Assembly: GCA_002343425.1 (NCBI GenBank)
Contig: DDSO01000156.1
Location: forward strand, 615-26,040
DNA from: Brevundimonas sp. UBA2388
Lineage (GTDB): Bacteria; Pseudomonadota; Alphaproteobacteria; Caulobacterales; Caulobacteraceae
DNA: 25,426 nt
Direction: 5' to 3'
Shown here one piece after another: positions 14,307 through 24,574 of this stretch. The translations under genes and the position numbers were made by a program. The notes beneath the pieces are model-generated. The model worked only from the letters and a program-made list of their open reading frames with translations, made no database searches and was not told the origin of the DNA. Each line of letters starts with the position of its first letter. Within the stretch, counting starts at the first letter, position 1.

Positions 14307-15364
14307 ATCAGGGCCAGGGCCAGTCCGAGCAGGGCCAGCAGCGACAGGATCACCACCGCGGCGATGCGGACGCCCGACCGGGCCACCGCCCGCGCATCGG
14401 TGCTGAGGCCGAGCGCAGCCATGGACAGGGCGGTCAGGACTTTTGCCGTGTCAGCCATGACCGGCACGGCGGCGGCCGGGATCAGGCCGGTCGAACGCGC
14501 GGCCATCATCAGCAGGAAGCCGATGATGAACCACGGGATCAGCTGGTGGATCGCGACACCGCTCCGGGGGGCCGCGACGGCTTCGCCCTCGCGACGGCGG
14601 ACCGCCATGAGGATGGCGAGCACCAGACAGACGGGCCCCAGCATCAGGACCCGGACCAGTTTGATCAGCGTCCCGGCCTGGTTGGCCACCGCGCCGACCG
14701 GCAGGGTGGCCGCCAGCACCTGGGGCACGGCATAGACGGTTAGTCCGGCGAGCACGCCGTAGCGGACGTCGGTCAATTGCAAGGCCGCGCCGAGCAGGGG
14801 CAGCAGCAGGACCACCGCCACGCCCAGCACGGCGGTGAAGGCGATGGCGGCGGAGACGTCCTTGGCCTCGGCGTCTACCACCGGGGCGACGGCGGCGATG
14901 GCGGAGTTGCCACAGATGGCGTTGCCGCAGGCGATCAGCACCGCCATCCGGGGCGGCAGGCGCAGCAGCCGCCCGATCCCGTAGCTGATGGCCAGGGCGA
15001 GGACCACGACCACGGCGGTGCCCGCCAGCAGGCCGGGTCCGATGGCGATGACCGTCGCGGCGCTGACCGAGGCGCCCAGCAGGACCACGGCGATCTCGAG
15101 CAGGGTGCGGGCGCTGAACTCGATGCCGGAACGCAGGACCTCGGGCGGGGTCCAGACGCTGCGGATCGCGGCGCCGATGAGGATGGCCAGCACGATGGCG
15201 TCAATCCATCCGCGCCCGAACAGCCGCACCTCCAGGACCTGGACGGCGACCGCCGCCAGGGCGACCGCCACGCAGACGATCAGGCCGGGTATCAGGGACA
15301 GTGCGCCGGTAAGGCGGGCGGGAATCATCGGGGGAGATTGCGCCGGTCCGGCGGCGGGTTCCAT
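14285..15364 (-). CDS. yeiH: YeiH-family putative sulfate exporter (UPF0324 membrane protein)
   Basis: A 359-residue polytopic inner-membrane protein with about ten hydrophobic segments. The family-specific intramembrane stretch ACGNAICGNSAIAAVAPVV (145-163) and VGAVANQAGTLIKLVRVLMLGP in the second half identify the YeiH/UPF0324 family. Family members are annotated as putative sulfate exporters, and the substrate is not firmly established. The first 15 residues are Pro/Ala-rich and less typical, so Met13 (15328) is an alternative start; neither has a strong ribosome binding site. It begins 7 bp after the glmM stop on the same strand and so is likely read through from glmM, an unusual pairing. 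Confidence 0.87.
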   Translation of the reverse strand: MEPAAGPAQSPPMIPARLTGALSLIPGLIVCVAVALAAVAVQVLEVRLFGRGWIDAIVLAILIGAAIRSVWTPPEVLRSGIEFSARTLLEIAVVLLGASVSAATVIAIGPGLLAGTAVVVVLALAISYGIGRLLRLPPRMAVLIACGNAICGNSAIAAVAPVVDAEAKDVSAAIAFTAVLGVAVVLLLPLLGAALQLTDVRYGVLAGLTVYAVPQVLAATLPVGAVANQAGTLIKLVRVLMLGPVCLVLAILMAVRRREGEAVAAPRSGVAIHQLIPWFIIGFLLMMAARSTGLIPAAAVPVMADTAKVLTALSMAALGLSTDARAVARSGVRIAAVVILSLLALLGLALALIYLLALV

Positions 15365-15371
15365 CCTTGAG

Positions 15372-16730
15372 TCAGGAGCCTGACCCGGCCGCCTTCACCG
15401 CCGCGACGACATCGGCCACCACCGACTTGACCAGCTTCGCGTCGTCGCCCTCGGCCATGACGCGGATCAGCTTCTCGGTGCCCGAGGGCCGAACCAGCAA
15501 CCGGCCGACGCCCGCGAGACGCGCCTCGGCGTCGGCGATGGCGGCCTTGACCCCTGCGCTCTCCAGCGGCCTGCCCGAGGTGTAGCGTACGTTCTCCAGC
15601 TTCTGGGGCACGGTGTCGAACTGTTTGGCCAGTTCGCTCATCGGGCGGCCGCTCTCGACCAGCACGGCCAGGACCTGAAGCGCCGACATCAGGCCGTCGC
15701 CGGTGGTGGCGTGGTCGTGCAGGATGATGTGGCCGGACTGTTCCCCGCCGAGGTTGAAGCCGCCCTCGCGCATACGCTCCATGACATAGCGGTCGCCAAC
15801 CTTGGTCCGCTCCAGGGTCAGGCCGGCGGCGTTCAATGCCCGCTCCAGACCCAGATTCGACATGACGGTGGCGACCACGCCGCCTCCGACCAGCAGGCCG
15901 CGGCGGGCCCAGTCCAGGGCGACCAGGGCCATGATCTGGTCGCCGTCCACGACCTTGCCCTTCTCGTCGCAGATGATGACCCGGTCGGCGTCGCCGTCGA
16001 GGGCGATGCCGATGTCGGCGCGGTAGCGTTTGACCGCCTCGGCCAGGGTCTCGGGATGGGTCGAGCCGCAGTCCGCATTGATGTTCAGGCCGTTGGGCTC
16101 GACGCCGACGGCGCAGACCTCGGCCCCCAGCTCATAGAGGGTGGTCGGGGCGACCCGGTAGCCGGCGCCGTTGGCGCAGTCGATGGCGATCCGAAGGCCC
16201 TGCAGGCTGAGGCCCTTGGGAAAGCTGGCCTTGGCGATCTCGACATAACGGGCCTGGGCATCGTCGATGCGCTTGACCCGACCCAGGGCGTCGGGCGGGG
16301 CCAGATCGGCGTCCAGCGCCTGATCCATCATCGATTCAATCTTCAGCTCGACCGCATCCGACAGCTTGTAACCGTCCGGACCGAACAGTTTGATGCCGTT
16401 GTCGAGGTAGGAGTTGTGTGAGGCCGAGATCATCACGCCGATGTCGGCCCGCATCGAGCGGGTCATCATGGCGACGCCCGGCGTCGGCAGAGGACCGAAG
16501 GTGCGCACATCCATACCGGCGGACGAAAAGCCGGCCACCAGGGCCGGCTCGATCATGTAGCCCGAAAGGCGTGTGTCCTTGCCGATCACCACCAGATGGC
16601 GGCGATTGTCGGACGACATGAACAGACGGCCGGCCGCGAGGCCGACGCGGAGCGCCACTTCGGGCGTCATCGGATGCGTATTGGCCCGACCGCGGATGCC
16701 GTCCGTCCCGAAATATCTACGTTCGCCCAA
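15372..16730 (-). CDS. glmM: Phosphoglucosamine mutase
   Basis: A 452-residue enzyme that converts glucosamine-6-P to glucosamine-1-P on the way to UDP-GlcNAc for peptidoglycan and LPS. It has [10 protein letters not shown] at the N-terminus, the catalytic phosphoserine loop [15 protein letters not shown] with Ser104, the metal motif LDGDADR, a GGEQSGH specificity loop, and [16 protein letters not shown] near the C-terminus. I place the start at TTG 16730: it follows AAGGA with an 8-nt spacer, gives a normal family length, and puts the catalytic serine at 104, close to Ser102 of the E. coli enzyme. A longer frame to an ATG at 16862 adds 44 residues without family similarity. It is divergent from glmS. 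Confidence 0.93.
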   Translation of the reverse strand: MGERRYFGTDGIRGRANTHPMTPEVALRVGLAAGRLFMSSDNRRHLVVIGKDTRLSGYMIEPALVAGFSSAGMDVRTFGPLPTPGVAMMTRSMRADIGVMISASHNSYLDNGIKLFGPDGYKLSDAVELKIESMMDQALDADLAPPDALGRVKRIDDAQARYVEIAKASFPKGLSLQGLRIAIDCANGAGYRVAPTTLYELGAEVCAVGVEPNGLNINADCGSTHPETLAEAVKRYRADIGIALDGDADRVIICDEKGKVVDGDQIMALVALDWARRGLLVGGGVVATVMSNLGLERALNAAGLTLERTKVGDRYVMERMREGGFNLGGEQSGHIILHDHATTGDGLMSALQVLAVLVESGRPMSELAKQFDTVPQKLENVRYTSGRPLESAGVKAAIADAEARLAGVGRLLVRPSGTEKLIRVMAEGDDAKLVKSVVADVVAAVKAAGSGS

Positions 16731-16852
16731 AACGTGGTTCCTTTTCAGAAGCAGGGCCGCAGAAATGTTGCGAAACCGCTTTTCAAGTGTAAATCCCGAG
16801 CATTCTCGCATACATCGCGCCGAACGGGACGGTGACTTAGACTGTCCGGGGG

Positions 16853-16869
16853 ACGTGCGCAAAGCACGT
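16853..16869 (+). other. Hairpin in the glmS leader
   Basis: ACGTGC (16853-16858) and GCACGT (16864-16869) form a perfect 6-bp stem with a GCAAA loop, ending 27 nt before the glmS ATG. It could be a leader structure, an sRNA target or a protein site. It does not resemble the glmS ribozyme of Gram-positive bacteria. Confidence 0.4.
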
Positions 16870-16896
16870 GGATTCAGTTTTCAGGGATATTCGTCC

Positions 16897-18711
<1,815 letters not shown>

Positions 18712-18766
18712 TCGCATCCCGGCGCGAATGCGTTAGGCTGACGCCTCTCGCCGATCAGGATTCCAC

Positions 18767-19645
18767 ATGACCGCTTCCGCCCGTCGCCTTCGCAAGGCCG
18801 TCCTGCCCGTCGCCGGTCTGGGCACCCGCGTCCTGCCCGGGACCAAGACCACGCCCAAGGAGCTGCTCAACGTCGTCGACCGGCCGATCCTGAGTTATAT
18901 CGTCGAGGAGGCGCGGGAAGCCGGGATCGAGCACATCGTCTTCGTCACCGGGCGCTCGAAGGGGGCGATCGAGGACTATTTCGATCACCAGATCGAGCTG
19001 GAAGCCCAGCTGCTGGCCAAGGGCAAGACCGACATCCTCGACGCCATGATCGCCGAACTGGCGACGGCGGGGGAGATGAGCTTCACCCGCCAGATGCAGC
19101 CGCTGGGCCTCGGCCATGCGGTCTGGTGCGCGCGCGACATCATCGGCGACGAGCCGTTCGCGGTCCTGCTGCCGGATGTCATCGTGGACTCCCAGCCGGG
19201 GGCCCTGAAGCAACTGGCCGATGTCTATGCGCAGGTCGGCGGCAACATCATCGGCGTCGAGGCCGTGCCCGAGAGCGAGACGCACAAATACGGCATCGTC
19301 GATCCGGAAAGCCGCGACGGCCGCCACATCCGCATGAAGGGGATGGTCGAGAAGCCGCCGCGCGGCGAGGCGCCGTCGAACCTGTCGATCGCGGGCCGCT
19401 ACATCCTGCAGCCAGAAATCTTCGGCATCCTTGAAAACCAGCCGCGGGGCGCGGGCGGTGAAATCCAACTGACCGACGGCATGGCGCGGCTGATGAAGGA
19501 CCAAACCTTCACGGCGGTGGAATACGAGGGCGTCACCCACGACTGCGGCGACAAGATCGGCCTGTTGCGGGCCAATGTCGCCCTGGCGCTGAAGCGGCCG
19601 GACCTGGGCGAAGCCGCCCGCGCGGCCATAGCCGCGTTGCTCTAG
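18767..19645 (+). CDS. galU: UTP-glucose-1-phosphate uridylyltransferase
   Basis: A 292-residue nucleotidyltransferase making UDP-glucose from UTP and glucose-1-P, the donor for LPS and other glycans. The N-terminal nucleotide loop is VAGLGTRVLPGTKTTPKELL (about 15-34), slightly different from the usual GLGTRFLPATKAxPKEM form. VLLPDVIVDS holds the metal-binding region, and VEKPPRGEAPSNLSIAGRYIL and GEIQLTDGMARL are typical of GalU. AGGA seven nt before the ATG is the ribosome binding site. It starts 55 bp after glmS, in the same direction, and probably shares its transcript. Confidence 0.95.
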   Translation: MTASARRLRKAVLPVAGLGTRVLPGTKTTPKELLNVVDRPILSYIVEEAREAGIEHIVFVTGRSKGAIEDYFDHQIELEAQLLAKGKTDILDAMIAELATAGEMSFTRQMQPLGLGHAVWCARDIIGDEPFAVLLPDVIVDSQPGALKQLADVYAQVGGNIIGVEAVPESETHKYGIVDPESRDGRHIRMKGMVEKPPRGEAPSNLSIAGRYILQPEIFGILENQPRGAGGEIQLTDGMARLMKDQTFTAVEYEGVTHDCGDKIGLLRANVALALKRPDLGEAARAAIAALL

Positions 19646-19651
19646 GCAGGA

Positions 19652-19671
19652 CCGGCGCGCAGGCGCGCCGG
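19652..19671. terminator. GC hairpin between galU and the convergent lipoprotein gene
   Basis: CCGGCGCG (19652-19659) and CGCGCCGG (19664-19671) form a perfect 8-bp stem with a CAGG loop, 6 nt after the galU stop. A second shorter dyad (GGGCGG/CCGCCC) follows at about 19671-19691. There is no T-run on either side, so it is a probable but non-canonical terminator. Confidence 0.5.
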
Positions 19672-19699
19672 GGCGGCGGCGATCACCGCCCTGCTGTCG

Positions 19700-19927
19700 T
19701 CAGCCGCCGCTGGTCAGGCGCGAGGCGCCGCCGGTGATGCGGCACACATTGTCGTTCTGCGGACGGCCGCTCTGCTGGCCGGTCGGAACCAGAATGCCGC
19801 CCCGCGCCTCACAGCTGTCGGACAGCTGGCGCAGTTCGTTGGCATAGGAGTTGGCGCCCGTCGTCGGCGCGCAGGCGGCGAGAGCGAGCAGAAGGGCGGT
19901 GGGGGCGGCGAGGATCAAGGGGCGCAT
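19700..19927 (-). CDS. Small lipoprotein of unknown function
   Basis: A 75-residue protein with a lipoprotein signal peptide: MRPLILAAPTALLLALAAC, lipobox LAAC with Cys19. The mature part is short (about 57 residues) and hydrophilic, with two further cysteines (SCEARGG and NVCRITGG) that could form a disulfide, ending in a Gly/Ser-rich tail. AAGGAG about 9 nt before the ATG is a strong ribosome binding site. No family could be assigned. It is convergent with galU and co-directional with the hydrolase gene 27 bp upstream, so it may be the last gene of that unit. Confidence 0.8.
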   Translation of the reverse strand: MRPLILAAPTALLLALAACAPTTGANSYANELRQLSDSCEARGGILVPTGQQSGRPQNDNVCRITGGASRLTSGG

Positions 19928-19954
19928 GGCGGAGGTCTCCTTGCGATGGGGCCT

Positions 19955-20707
19955 TTATGTAAACGCCTGAAGCCGCATTCGTTCAACCGCTTCGATCAGA
20001 CGCTCGAGATCGTCCGGCGTGGACAGGCGGTGGTCTCCGCCCTCGATCAGGTCCAGCCGCACATCCCCGCCGGTCAGCCGCTCGACCAGCGCCGTGGCGT
20101 GCCGCCAGGGCACCACGTCGTCGGCGCGGCCCTGAAAGATGTGAACCGGGGCGGCAATGGGCAGGGGGGCGCCCAGCAGCAGCCAGTCCCGGCCATCCTC
20201 GAACAGGCCCAGAGTCAGGACGTATTCGCCCATGCCCTCCTCGACGATCACGATCTCGCCGTCGCGCAGAATGGCATGACGTTCGTGGTCGGCGAGACTG
20301 GGCCACATCAACCGTTCGGTGAAATCCTGGGCCGGATTGATCAGCACCAGTCCGGCCATCCGTCCCGGCCGCGCCAGCGCCGCCAGCAGGGCGACCCAGC
20401 CGCCCATGGACGAGCCGACGAGCACGACCGGCCCCTTGAGGCTGTCGACCATGCAGATCGCATCCTCGCGCCAGCGCCCGATCGTCGCCTTTCGCCAGTC
20501 GCCCGAGGATTGGCCATGGGCAAAATGGTCGTAGCGGACATAGTCCCAGCCGCGCTCGCGGGCCGCGGCGTCCAGGGCCATGGCCTTGGTTCCCTCCATG
20601 TCGGAGCGGAAGCCGCCGATCCAGACGACAGTCGGGCCCTCGCCGTCGACGCGTCTGTACGCCAGGGTCTCGCCGCCCCGGCAGGTCAGGTGCTGGATGT
20701 CGTCCAA
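19955..20707 (-). CDS. Alpha/beta hydrolase, ABHD10-like
   Basis: A 250-residue hydrolase with a complete triad: GSSMGG with Ser100, GRADDVVPW with Asp196 or Asp197, and GGDHRLS with His226. VVWIGGFRSDMEGTKA (27-42) and RYDHFAHGQSSGDW (58-71) resemble the ABHD10/palmitoyl-protein thioesterase-like group, which hydrolyses thioesters and acyl-glucuronides in animals; the bacterial substrate is not known. No signal peptide is present. The start is TTG at 20707, supported by AGAGGAG with a 6-nt spacer, and no ATG or GTG lies between it and the first conserved strand. It is divergent from the GT9 gene with 73 bp between starts. Confidence 0.9.
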   Translation of the reverse strand: MDDIQHLTCRGGETLAYRRVDGEGPTVVWIGGFRSDMEGTKAMALDAAARERGWDYVRYDHFAHGQSSGDWRKATIGRWREDAICMVDSLKGPVVLVGSSMGGWVALLAALARPGRMAGLVLINPAQDFTERLMWPSLADHERHAILRDGEIVIVEEGMGEYVLTLGLFEDGRDWLLLGAPLPIAAPVHIFQGRADDVVPWRHATALVERLTGGDVRLDLIEGGDHRLSTPDDLERLIEAVERMRLQAFT

Positions 20708-20780
20708 TCGCGGCTCCTCTCGCGAAAGTCCTCACGGACTGATAGCGAACCGGGGAAAGCGAAGCGAAGGCCAAAAACGC

Positions 20781-21758
20781 GTGACAGATACCAAGACTGC
20801 CAGGAAGGTCCTGTTCGTCACTTCTAACCGCATCGGCGACTGCGTCATATCCTCCGGCGTGATCCGCGAAATCGCGCGGCAGGTTCCGGGGGCGAAGATC
20901 ACCGTCGCCTGCGGCCGGCCGCCCGCCCCGTTCTTCCGCTCAGCGCCAGACGTCGAGCGGGTCATCATCCTCGACAAGAAGAAGCTGGCCGGACACTGGG
21001 TCGATCTGTGGCGTCAGGTCGTGGGCACGCGCTGGGACATGGTCATCGACATCCGCGGATCGGCGCTCGGTTATCTGATCCCGGCGAAGCGGCGCGTGGT
21101 CTACAATCGCAGCTGGGAGACGGGACTGCGCAAGGTCGAGATGGTCTCGCGCATGATGGGCGCGCCGGCCCCGCTGGATCCCGAGATATTCCTGGACGCA
21201 CAGGCGGTCACAGACCGACGGGCGGTGCTTGATCCGCAACTGGCGGGCGGCAGCGGACCCGGCCCGATTATCGCCCTCGCCCCCATCGCCCACCAGCCCG
21301 GCAAGAGCTGGCCGGCCGAGCGCTGGGGACAGCTGGTCGAGAAGCTGAAGGCGGAGCCCCGGTTCGACGGCTGGCGCTTCATGGCCGTGGGCGGACCCGG
21401 CGACCGGCCTCCCGCGACCCCGGCGCTGGAGGCCGCAGGACCGCGCGGCATCGACTTCATCGGCAAGGGCGACATTCTGGCCTCGGCCGCCGCCATCGAT
21501 GTCGCCGACCTGTTCGTGGGCAATGATTCCGGCCTGATGCACGTCTCCGCCGCCCTCGGTCGGCCGACGCTGGGCCTGTTCGGTCCGACCGAGTGGTGGC
21601 TGTACGGTCCCTGGGGTCCGCGGACCCGCACCGCCGCCTCCAATGAGACCCGCGGCGAGTTCGCGCCCATCGAGGCGCTGACGGTGGACCGTGTCTTTGA
21701 GGCCGTCCTCGACCTGCACGACGCGTACATCGGCGGCCGCGCGGCGCCCAAACCTTGA
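20781..21758 (+). CDS. Glycosyltransferase family 9 (heptosyltransferase-like)
   Basis: A 325-residue GT-B glycosyltransferase resembling ADP-heptose:LPS heptosyltransferases. VLFVTSNRIGDCVISSGVIREI (10-31) is the N-terminal acceptor-side signature, HQPGKSWPAERWGQLVEKL is the donor-domain KxWP-type motif, and FVGNDSGLMHVSAALGRPTLGLFGPT is the diagnostic D-S-G-x-x-H loop. It probably acts at the inner face of the inner membrane in LPS core assembly, but the sugar cannot be read from sequence. The GTG at 20781 is preferred because the family core begins 9 residues later; the frame remains open 201 bp further upstream, over the divergent hydrolase gene. A GAAGG lies about 10 nt before the GTG. 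Confidence 0.9.
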   Translation: MTDTKTARKVLFVTSNRIGDCVISSGVIREIARQVPGAKITVACGRPPAPFFRSAPDVERVIILDKKKLAGHWVDLWRQVVGTRWDMVIDIRGSALGYLIPAKRRVVYNRSWETGLRKVEMVSRMMGAPAPLDPEIFLDAQAVTDRRAVLDPQLAGGSGPGPIIALAPIAHQPGKSWPAERWGQLVEKLKAEPRFDGWRFMAVGGPGDRPPATPALEAAGPRGIDFIGKGDILASAAAIDVADLFVGNDSGLMHVSAALGRPTLGLFGPTEWWLYGPWGPRTRTAASNETRGEFAPIEALTVDRVFEAVLDLHDAYIGGRAAPKP

Positions 21759-21783
21759 AGACGGGGGCTTTCGCGGTCATATA
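21755..21783 (+). promoter_or_regulatory. Candidate promoter for infC
   Basis: TTGAAG (21755-21760) and CATATA (21778-21783) are separated by 17 nt; the -35 box overlaps the stop codon of the GT9 gene. It would give an infC leader of about 80 nt. Confidence 0.45.
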
Positions 21784-21854
21784 GGCGCGGTAAGGGGAAC
21801 GCCGCGATCTGTCGCGCGCTCATCCTCGTCAGAACTCCGCCTCTTCATCCACAC

Positions 21855-21872
21855 AAGGAACCGACGCTCATT
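21855..21872 (+). promoter_or_regulatory. infC ribosome binding site and probable AUU start
   Basis: AAGGAA (21855-21860) is followed after 9 nt by ATT (21870-21872), in frame with infC. The same AAGGAA is 21 nt from the ATG at 21882, too far for normal initiation. The spacing therefore favours ATT. Confidence 0.7.
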
Positions 21873-22403
21873 CGCCGTCCGATGAACCAGCCGCCCGTCA
21901 AGGACGGGCCGCCCATGAACCAAGATATCCGCGCGCCGCGCGTTCTGCTCATCGATCAGAACGGCGAGAAACAGGGCGTCATGCCGACGTCAGCTGCGCT
22001 GGAAGCCGCCGAAGAGGCCGGCATGGATCTGGTTCAGATCGTGTCCACGTCCGAGCCGCCGGTCTGCAAGATCCTCGACTACGGCAAATTCCGCTTCCAG
22101 GAGCAGAAGAAGAAGGCCGAGGCGCGCAAGCGCCAGAAGGTCGTCGAGCTGAAAGAGATCAAGCTCCGCCCGAACATCGACACCCACGACTATGAGGTGA
22201 AGGCCAAGGCCATGCACCGCTTCTTCGACGAGGGTGACAAGGTCAAGGTGACGCTGCGCTTCCGCGGCCGCGAGATGGCCCACCCGGAACTGGGCATGAA
22301 GCTGCTCAACAAGGTCCAGGCCGATTTCGAGGAAATCGCCAAGGTCGAATACGCCCCGCGTATGGAAGGCCGCCAGATGATCATGATCCTCGCGCCGAAA
22401 TAG
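21870..22403 (+). CDS. infC: Translation initiation factor IF-3, probable AUU start codon
   Basis: A 177-residue factor that binds the 30S subunit and checks start-codon and tRNA pairing. The two-domain structure is complete: N-domain with [37 protein letters not shown], the Lys-rich linker helix [15 protein letters not shown], and the C-domain [48 protein letters not shown]. Translation from ATT 21870 reads (M)[13 protein letters not shown], which resembles the RRP...VKDGP N-terminus I recall for many alphaproteobacterial IF3 proteins. Starting at ATG 21882 would lose RRP and leave the Shine-Dalgarno badly placed. AUU starts allow IF3 to repress its own translation in E. coli. A strong terminator follows. 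Confidence 0.93.
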   Translation: MRRPMNQPPVKDGPPMNQDIRAPRVLLIDQNGEKQGVMPTSAALEAAEEAGMDLVQIVSTSEPPVCKILDYGKFRFQEQKKKAEARKRQKVVELKEIKLRPNIDTHDYEVKAKAMHRFFDEGDKVKVTLRFRGREMAHPELGMKLLNKVQADFEEIAKVEYAPRMEGRQMIMILAPK

Positions 22404-22427
22404 CGATCGCGCGCCACCAACTTCCAG

Positions 22428-22462
22428 AAGCCCCGGCCGGAAACGGCCGGGGCTTTTTCGTT
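22428..22462 (+). terminator. Intrinsic terminator of infC
   Basis: A perfect 12-bp stem AAGCCCCGGCCG/CGGCCGGGGCTT with a GAAA tetraloop is followed by TTTTCGTTT. It begins 25 nt after the infC stop. It separates infC from the transporter gene and from rpmI-rplT. Confidence 0.95.
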
Positions 22463-22533
22463 TGCGAGCTTCGCCTTGCGCGCCCGCGCGATCTGTCTGA
22501 CACAGGGGTCGCCTCCCGCCCGAGTAACGCCCT

Positions 22534-23784
22534 GTGACGTCAGCCGCCCTGCCCCCGCCACCGTCGCGATCCGCGCTGTTTGTCCTGTTCGGGGTGGTGT
22601 TCATCAACCTGGTCGGATTCGGCATCGTCATCCCGCTGCTGCCCTTCTACGGCCAGACGCTGGACGCGCCGCCGTGGCAGGTGGCGCTGATGTTCTCGGC
22701 CTATTCGCTGGGCCAGTTCGTCGCCGAGCCCTTCTGGGGGCGACTGTCCGATCGCATCGGCCGCAAGCCCGTGCTGATGATCACCATCCTGTGCAATGCG
22801 GCCGGCTATCTGGCCCTGGCCTTCGTGCCCAACATCTGGCTGGCCATCGCGGTGCGGCTGTTCACCGGCATGGGCGCCGGCAATGTCTCGACCGCCCAGG
22901 GCTACGTCGCCGACGTCACGCCGCCTGAACTGCGCGCCGGCCGCATGGGTCTGATCGGCGCCGCCTTCGGCCTCGGCTTCATCTTCGGCCCGGCGATCGG
23001 CGGCCTGCTGACCCGGCCGGACCTCGGAACGCTGGGCTATCAGCTGCCTATCTTCACCGCGTCCGCCCTGTGCGTCATCGCCGCCATCGGCGTCGCCGTC
23101 CTGCTGAAGGAGAGCCGGGTGAAGGCGGACCCCGCCCTGGCCCGCCCGCCCTTCCTCGGCGGAGTGCATGACGCCGTGTCCAACCCGGTGGTGTCGCGCG
23201 TGCTGCTGGTCACCCTGATCTATATGGCCGGGTTTTCGGGGTGGGAATCGACCTTCGGCTTCTGGACCGAGGCCCGCTACGGCTGGACCGCGCGCGAGGT
23301 CGGCCTGTGCTTTATGGTCGTGGGGATCGTCTCGGTGATCTGTCAGGGCTTTCTGGCCGGTCGGCTGGCGCGCCGGTTCGGTGAGTCCCGGGTGCTGGCG
23401 GTCGGCTGCCTGGTCTTCGGCATCAGCCTGATCGCCCAGGTCGTCGCCAGCCGCCTGTTGCCCGATGCCGACTGGCTGGCGCCGGCGATCATGGCGGTGG
23501 GAGCCTCGGGCATGGCGATGACGATGCCCAATATCTCGGCCCTGATCTCGCGTTCGGTCGATCCGGACCGGCAGGGGGCCATGCTGGGCCTGAACATGGC
23601 GTCCAGTTCGATCGCCAGGATCTTCGGCCCCATCATCGCCGGGGCCATCTTCTCGCAAATCGGCCACGACTGGCCCTTCCTGATTGGCGCGCTCCTGACC
23701 ATTCCGGCGGCGGTGATGGCGATCAACGCCGGAAGGGCCTTCCGCAAGCGGCAGGCTGCGGCTGTTGCACCGAGCGCCGCCTAG
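22534..23784 (+). CDS. MFS transporter, TetA-like (DHA1 drug:H+ antiporter type)
   Basis: A 416-residue inner-membrane protein with 12 predicted transmembrane helices. The first helix [25 protein letters not shown] (about 16-40) carries the D/N-xxGxGxxxPxLP-type pattern of TetA-like carriers. The loop 2-3 motif A is [14 protein letters not shown] (69-82), and [12 protein letters not shown] is the motif C-like helix 5. A second motif A-like loop is [14 protein letters not shown]. Substrate is unknown, and similarity to TetA does not show tetracycline resistance. The start is GTG at 22534 with a poor ribosome binding site. The gene stands alone after the infC terminator and before a new rpmI promoter. 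Confidence 0.9.
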   Translation: MTSAALPPPPSRSALFVLFGVVFINLVGFGIVIPLLPFYGQTLDAPPWQVALMFSAYSLGQFVAEPFWGRLSDRIGRKPVLMITILCNAAGYLALAFVPNIWLAIAVRLFTGMGAGNVSTAQGYVADVTPPELRAGRMGLIGAAFGLGFIFGPAIGGLLTRPDLGTLGYQLPIFTASALCVIAAIGVAVLLKESRVKADPALARPPFLGGVHDAVSNPVVSRVLLVTLIYMAGFSGWESTFGFWTEARYGWTAREVGLCFMVVGIVSVICQGFLAGRLARRFGESRVLAVGCLVFGISLIAQVVASRLLPDADWLAPAIMAVGASGMAMTMPNISALISRSVDPDRQGAMLGLNMASSSIARIFGPIIAGAIFSQIGHDWPFLIGALLTIPAAVMAINAGRAFRKRQAAAVAPSAA

Positions 23785-23792
23785 CACCGGCC

Positions 23793-23821
23793 TTGCTTTC
23801 CCGCGCTGGCTGGCCTAGAAG
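23793..23821 (+). promoter_or_regulatory. Candidate promoter for rpmI-rplT
   Basis: TTGCTT (23793-23798) and TAGAAG (23816-23821) are spaced by exactly 17 nt, 9 nt after the transporter stop. It would give a leader of about 115 nt for rpmI, room for ribosomal-protein autoregulation; a palindrome AGGCATGCCT lies in that leader. No convincing L20-site mimic could be drawn by eye. Confidence 0.45.
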
Positions 23822-23944
23822 CCGCGCCTTCGCGTACCGAACCGCCGGGCTAAAAGGCATGCCTGGGCGGTTCTCATCAGGGTTTCCAATCCGACGGTCC
23901 CAAAGGCCCGAAGAACCGGCAACCCACTCAAAAAGAGAGTGAAA

Positions 23945-24142
23945 ATGCCCAAACTGAAGACGAAGTCTGGCGCCAAGAAGCGCTTCAAATTCACGGCGAC
24001 TGGCAAGGTCAAGGCCGGCGTGGCAGGCAAGCGGCACCGCTTGATCAGCCACAACAGCAAATACATCCGCCAGAACCGCGGCACCTCGGTCATGGCCGAC
24101 GCCGACGCCAAGAAGATCAAGTCCTACATGCCGTACGCCTGA
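23945..24142 (+). CDS. rpmI: 50S ribosomal protein L35
   Basis: A 65-residue, very basic ribosomal protein. [23 protein letters not shown] is the universal N-terminus, and [16 protein letters not shown] and [13 protein letters not shown] complete the family pattern. The ATG at 23945 gives the usual length; a GTG two codons upstream is inside the ribosome binding region AGAGAGTGAAA. It is followed after 54 bp by rplT in the conserved order. Confidence 0.98.
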   Translation: MPKLKTKSGAKKRFKFTATGKVKAGVAGKRHRLISHNSKYIRQNRGTSVMADADAKKIKSYMPYA

Positions 24143-24196
24143 TCGGCGCGCGCATCGACGACCTGATTTTCCCATAGAATTTGAAAGGATAGCGAC

Positions 24197-24553
24197 ATGG
24201 CTCGCGTCAAACGCGGCGTAGTTTCCCACGCCAGACACAAGAAGGTTCTCAAGCAGGCCAAGGGTTTCTACGGCCGCCGCAAGAACACCATCCGCACCGC
24301 CAAGGCCGCGGTCGACCGCGCCGGGCAATATGCCTACCGCGACCGCCGCAACAAGAAGCGCTCTTTCCGCGCCCTGTGGATCCAGCGCATCAATGCCGCC
24401 GCGCGTCTGGAAGGCTTCACCTATTCGCAGTTCATGCACGGCCTCGGCGAGGCCGGCATCGAGCTGGACCGCAAGGTCCTGGCCGCGATGGCCGCTGACG
24501 AAGCCGCCTTCAAGGCCGTGGCCGACAAGGTCCGCGACGCCCTGAAGGCCTGA
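24197..24553 (+). CDS. rplT: 50S ribosomal protein L20
   Basis: A 118-residue primary 23S rRNA-binding protein needed early in 50S assembly. [39 protein letters not shown] is the long basic helical N-terminus, [23 protein letters not shown] the central RNA-binding part, and [18 protein letters not shown] the globular end. AAAGGA before the ATG is the ribosome binding site. In some bacteria L20 represses the rpmI-rplT mRNA; that was not testable here. A strong terminator follows. Confidence 0.98.
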   Translation: MARVKRGVVSHARHKKVLKQAKGFYGRRKNTIRTAKAAVDRAGQYAYRDRRNKKRSFRALWIQRINAAARLEGFTYSQFMHGLGEAGIELDRKVLAAMAADEAAFKAVADKVRDALKA

Positions 24554-24574
24554 TTTTCCGGCAACGGAAGACGC

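Noticed and set aside
16731..16862. 44-residue N-terminal extension of glmM
   Set aside because: It lacks family similarity, and the TTG start at 16730 gives the expected length and active-site position.
16573..16896. N-terminal extension of glmS by 108 codons
   Set aside because: GlmS needs Cys at position 2, which fixes the start at 16897; the upstream open frame runs antisense through glmM.
16731..16896. glmS ribozyme upstream of glmS
   Set aside because: The leader is short and lacks the conserved ribozyme core; the element is known from Gram-positive bacteria.
22534..23784. A tetracycline-resistance determinant
   Set aside because: Only general TetA-like MFS motifs are visible. The gene has the same base composition as its neighbours and no mobile element around it.
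22540..23787. A 415-codon minus-strand frame opposite the MFS gene
   Set aside because: It mirrors the whole transporter gene and gives a His/Gln/Asp-rich product without motifs; the sense strand has clear MFS signatures.
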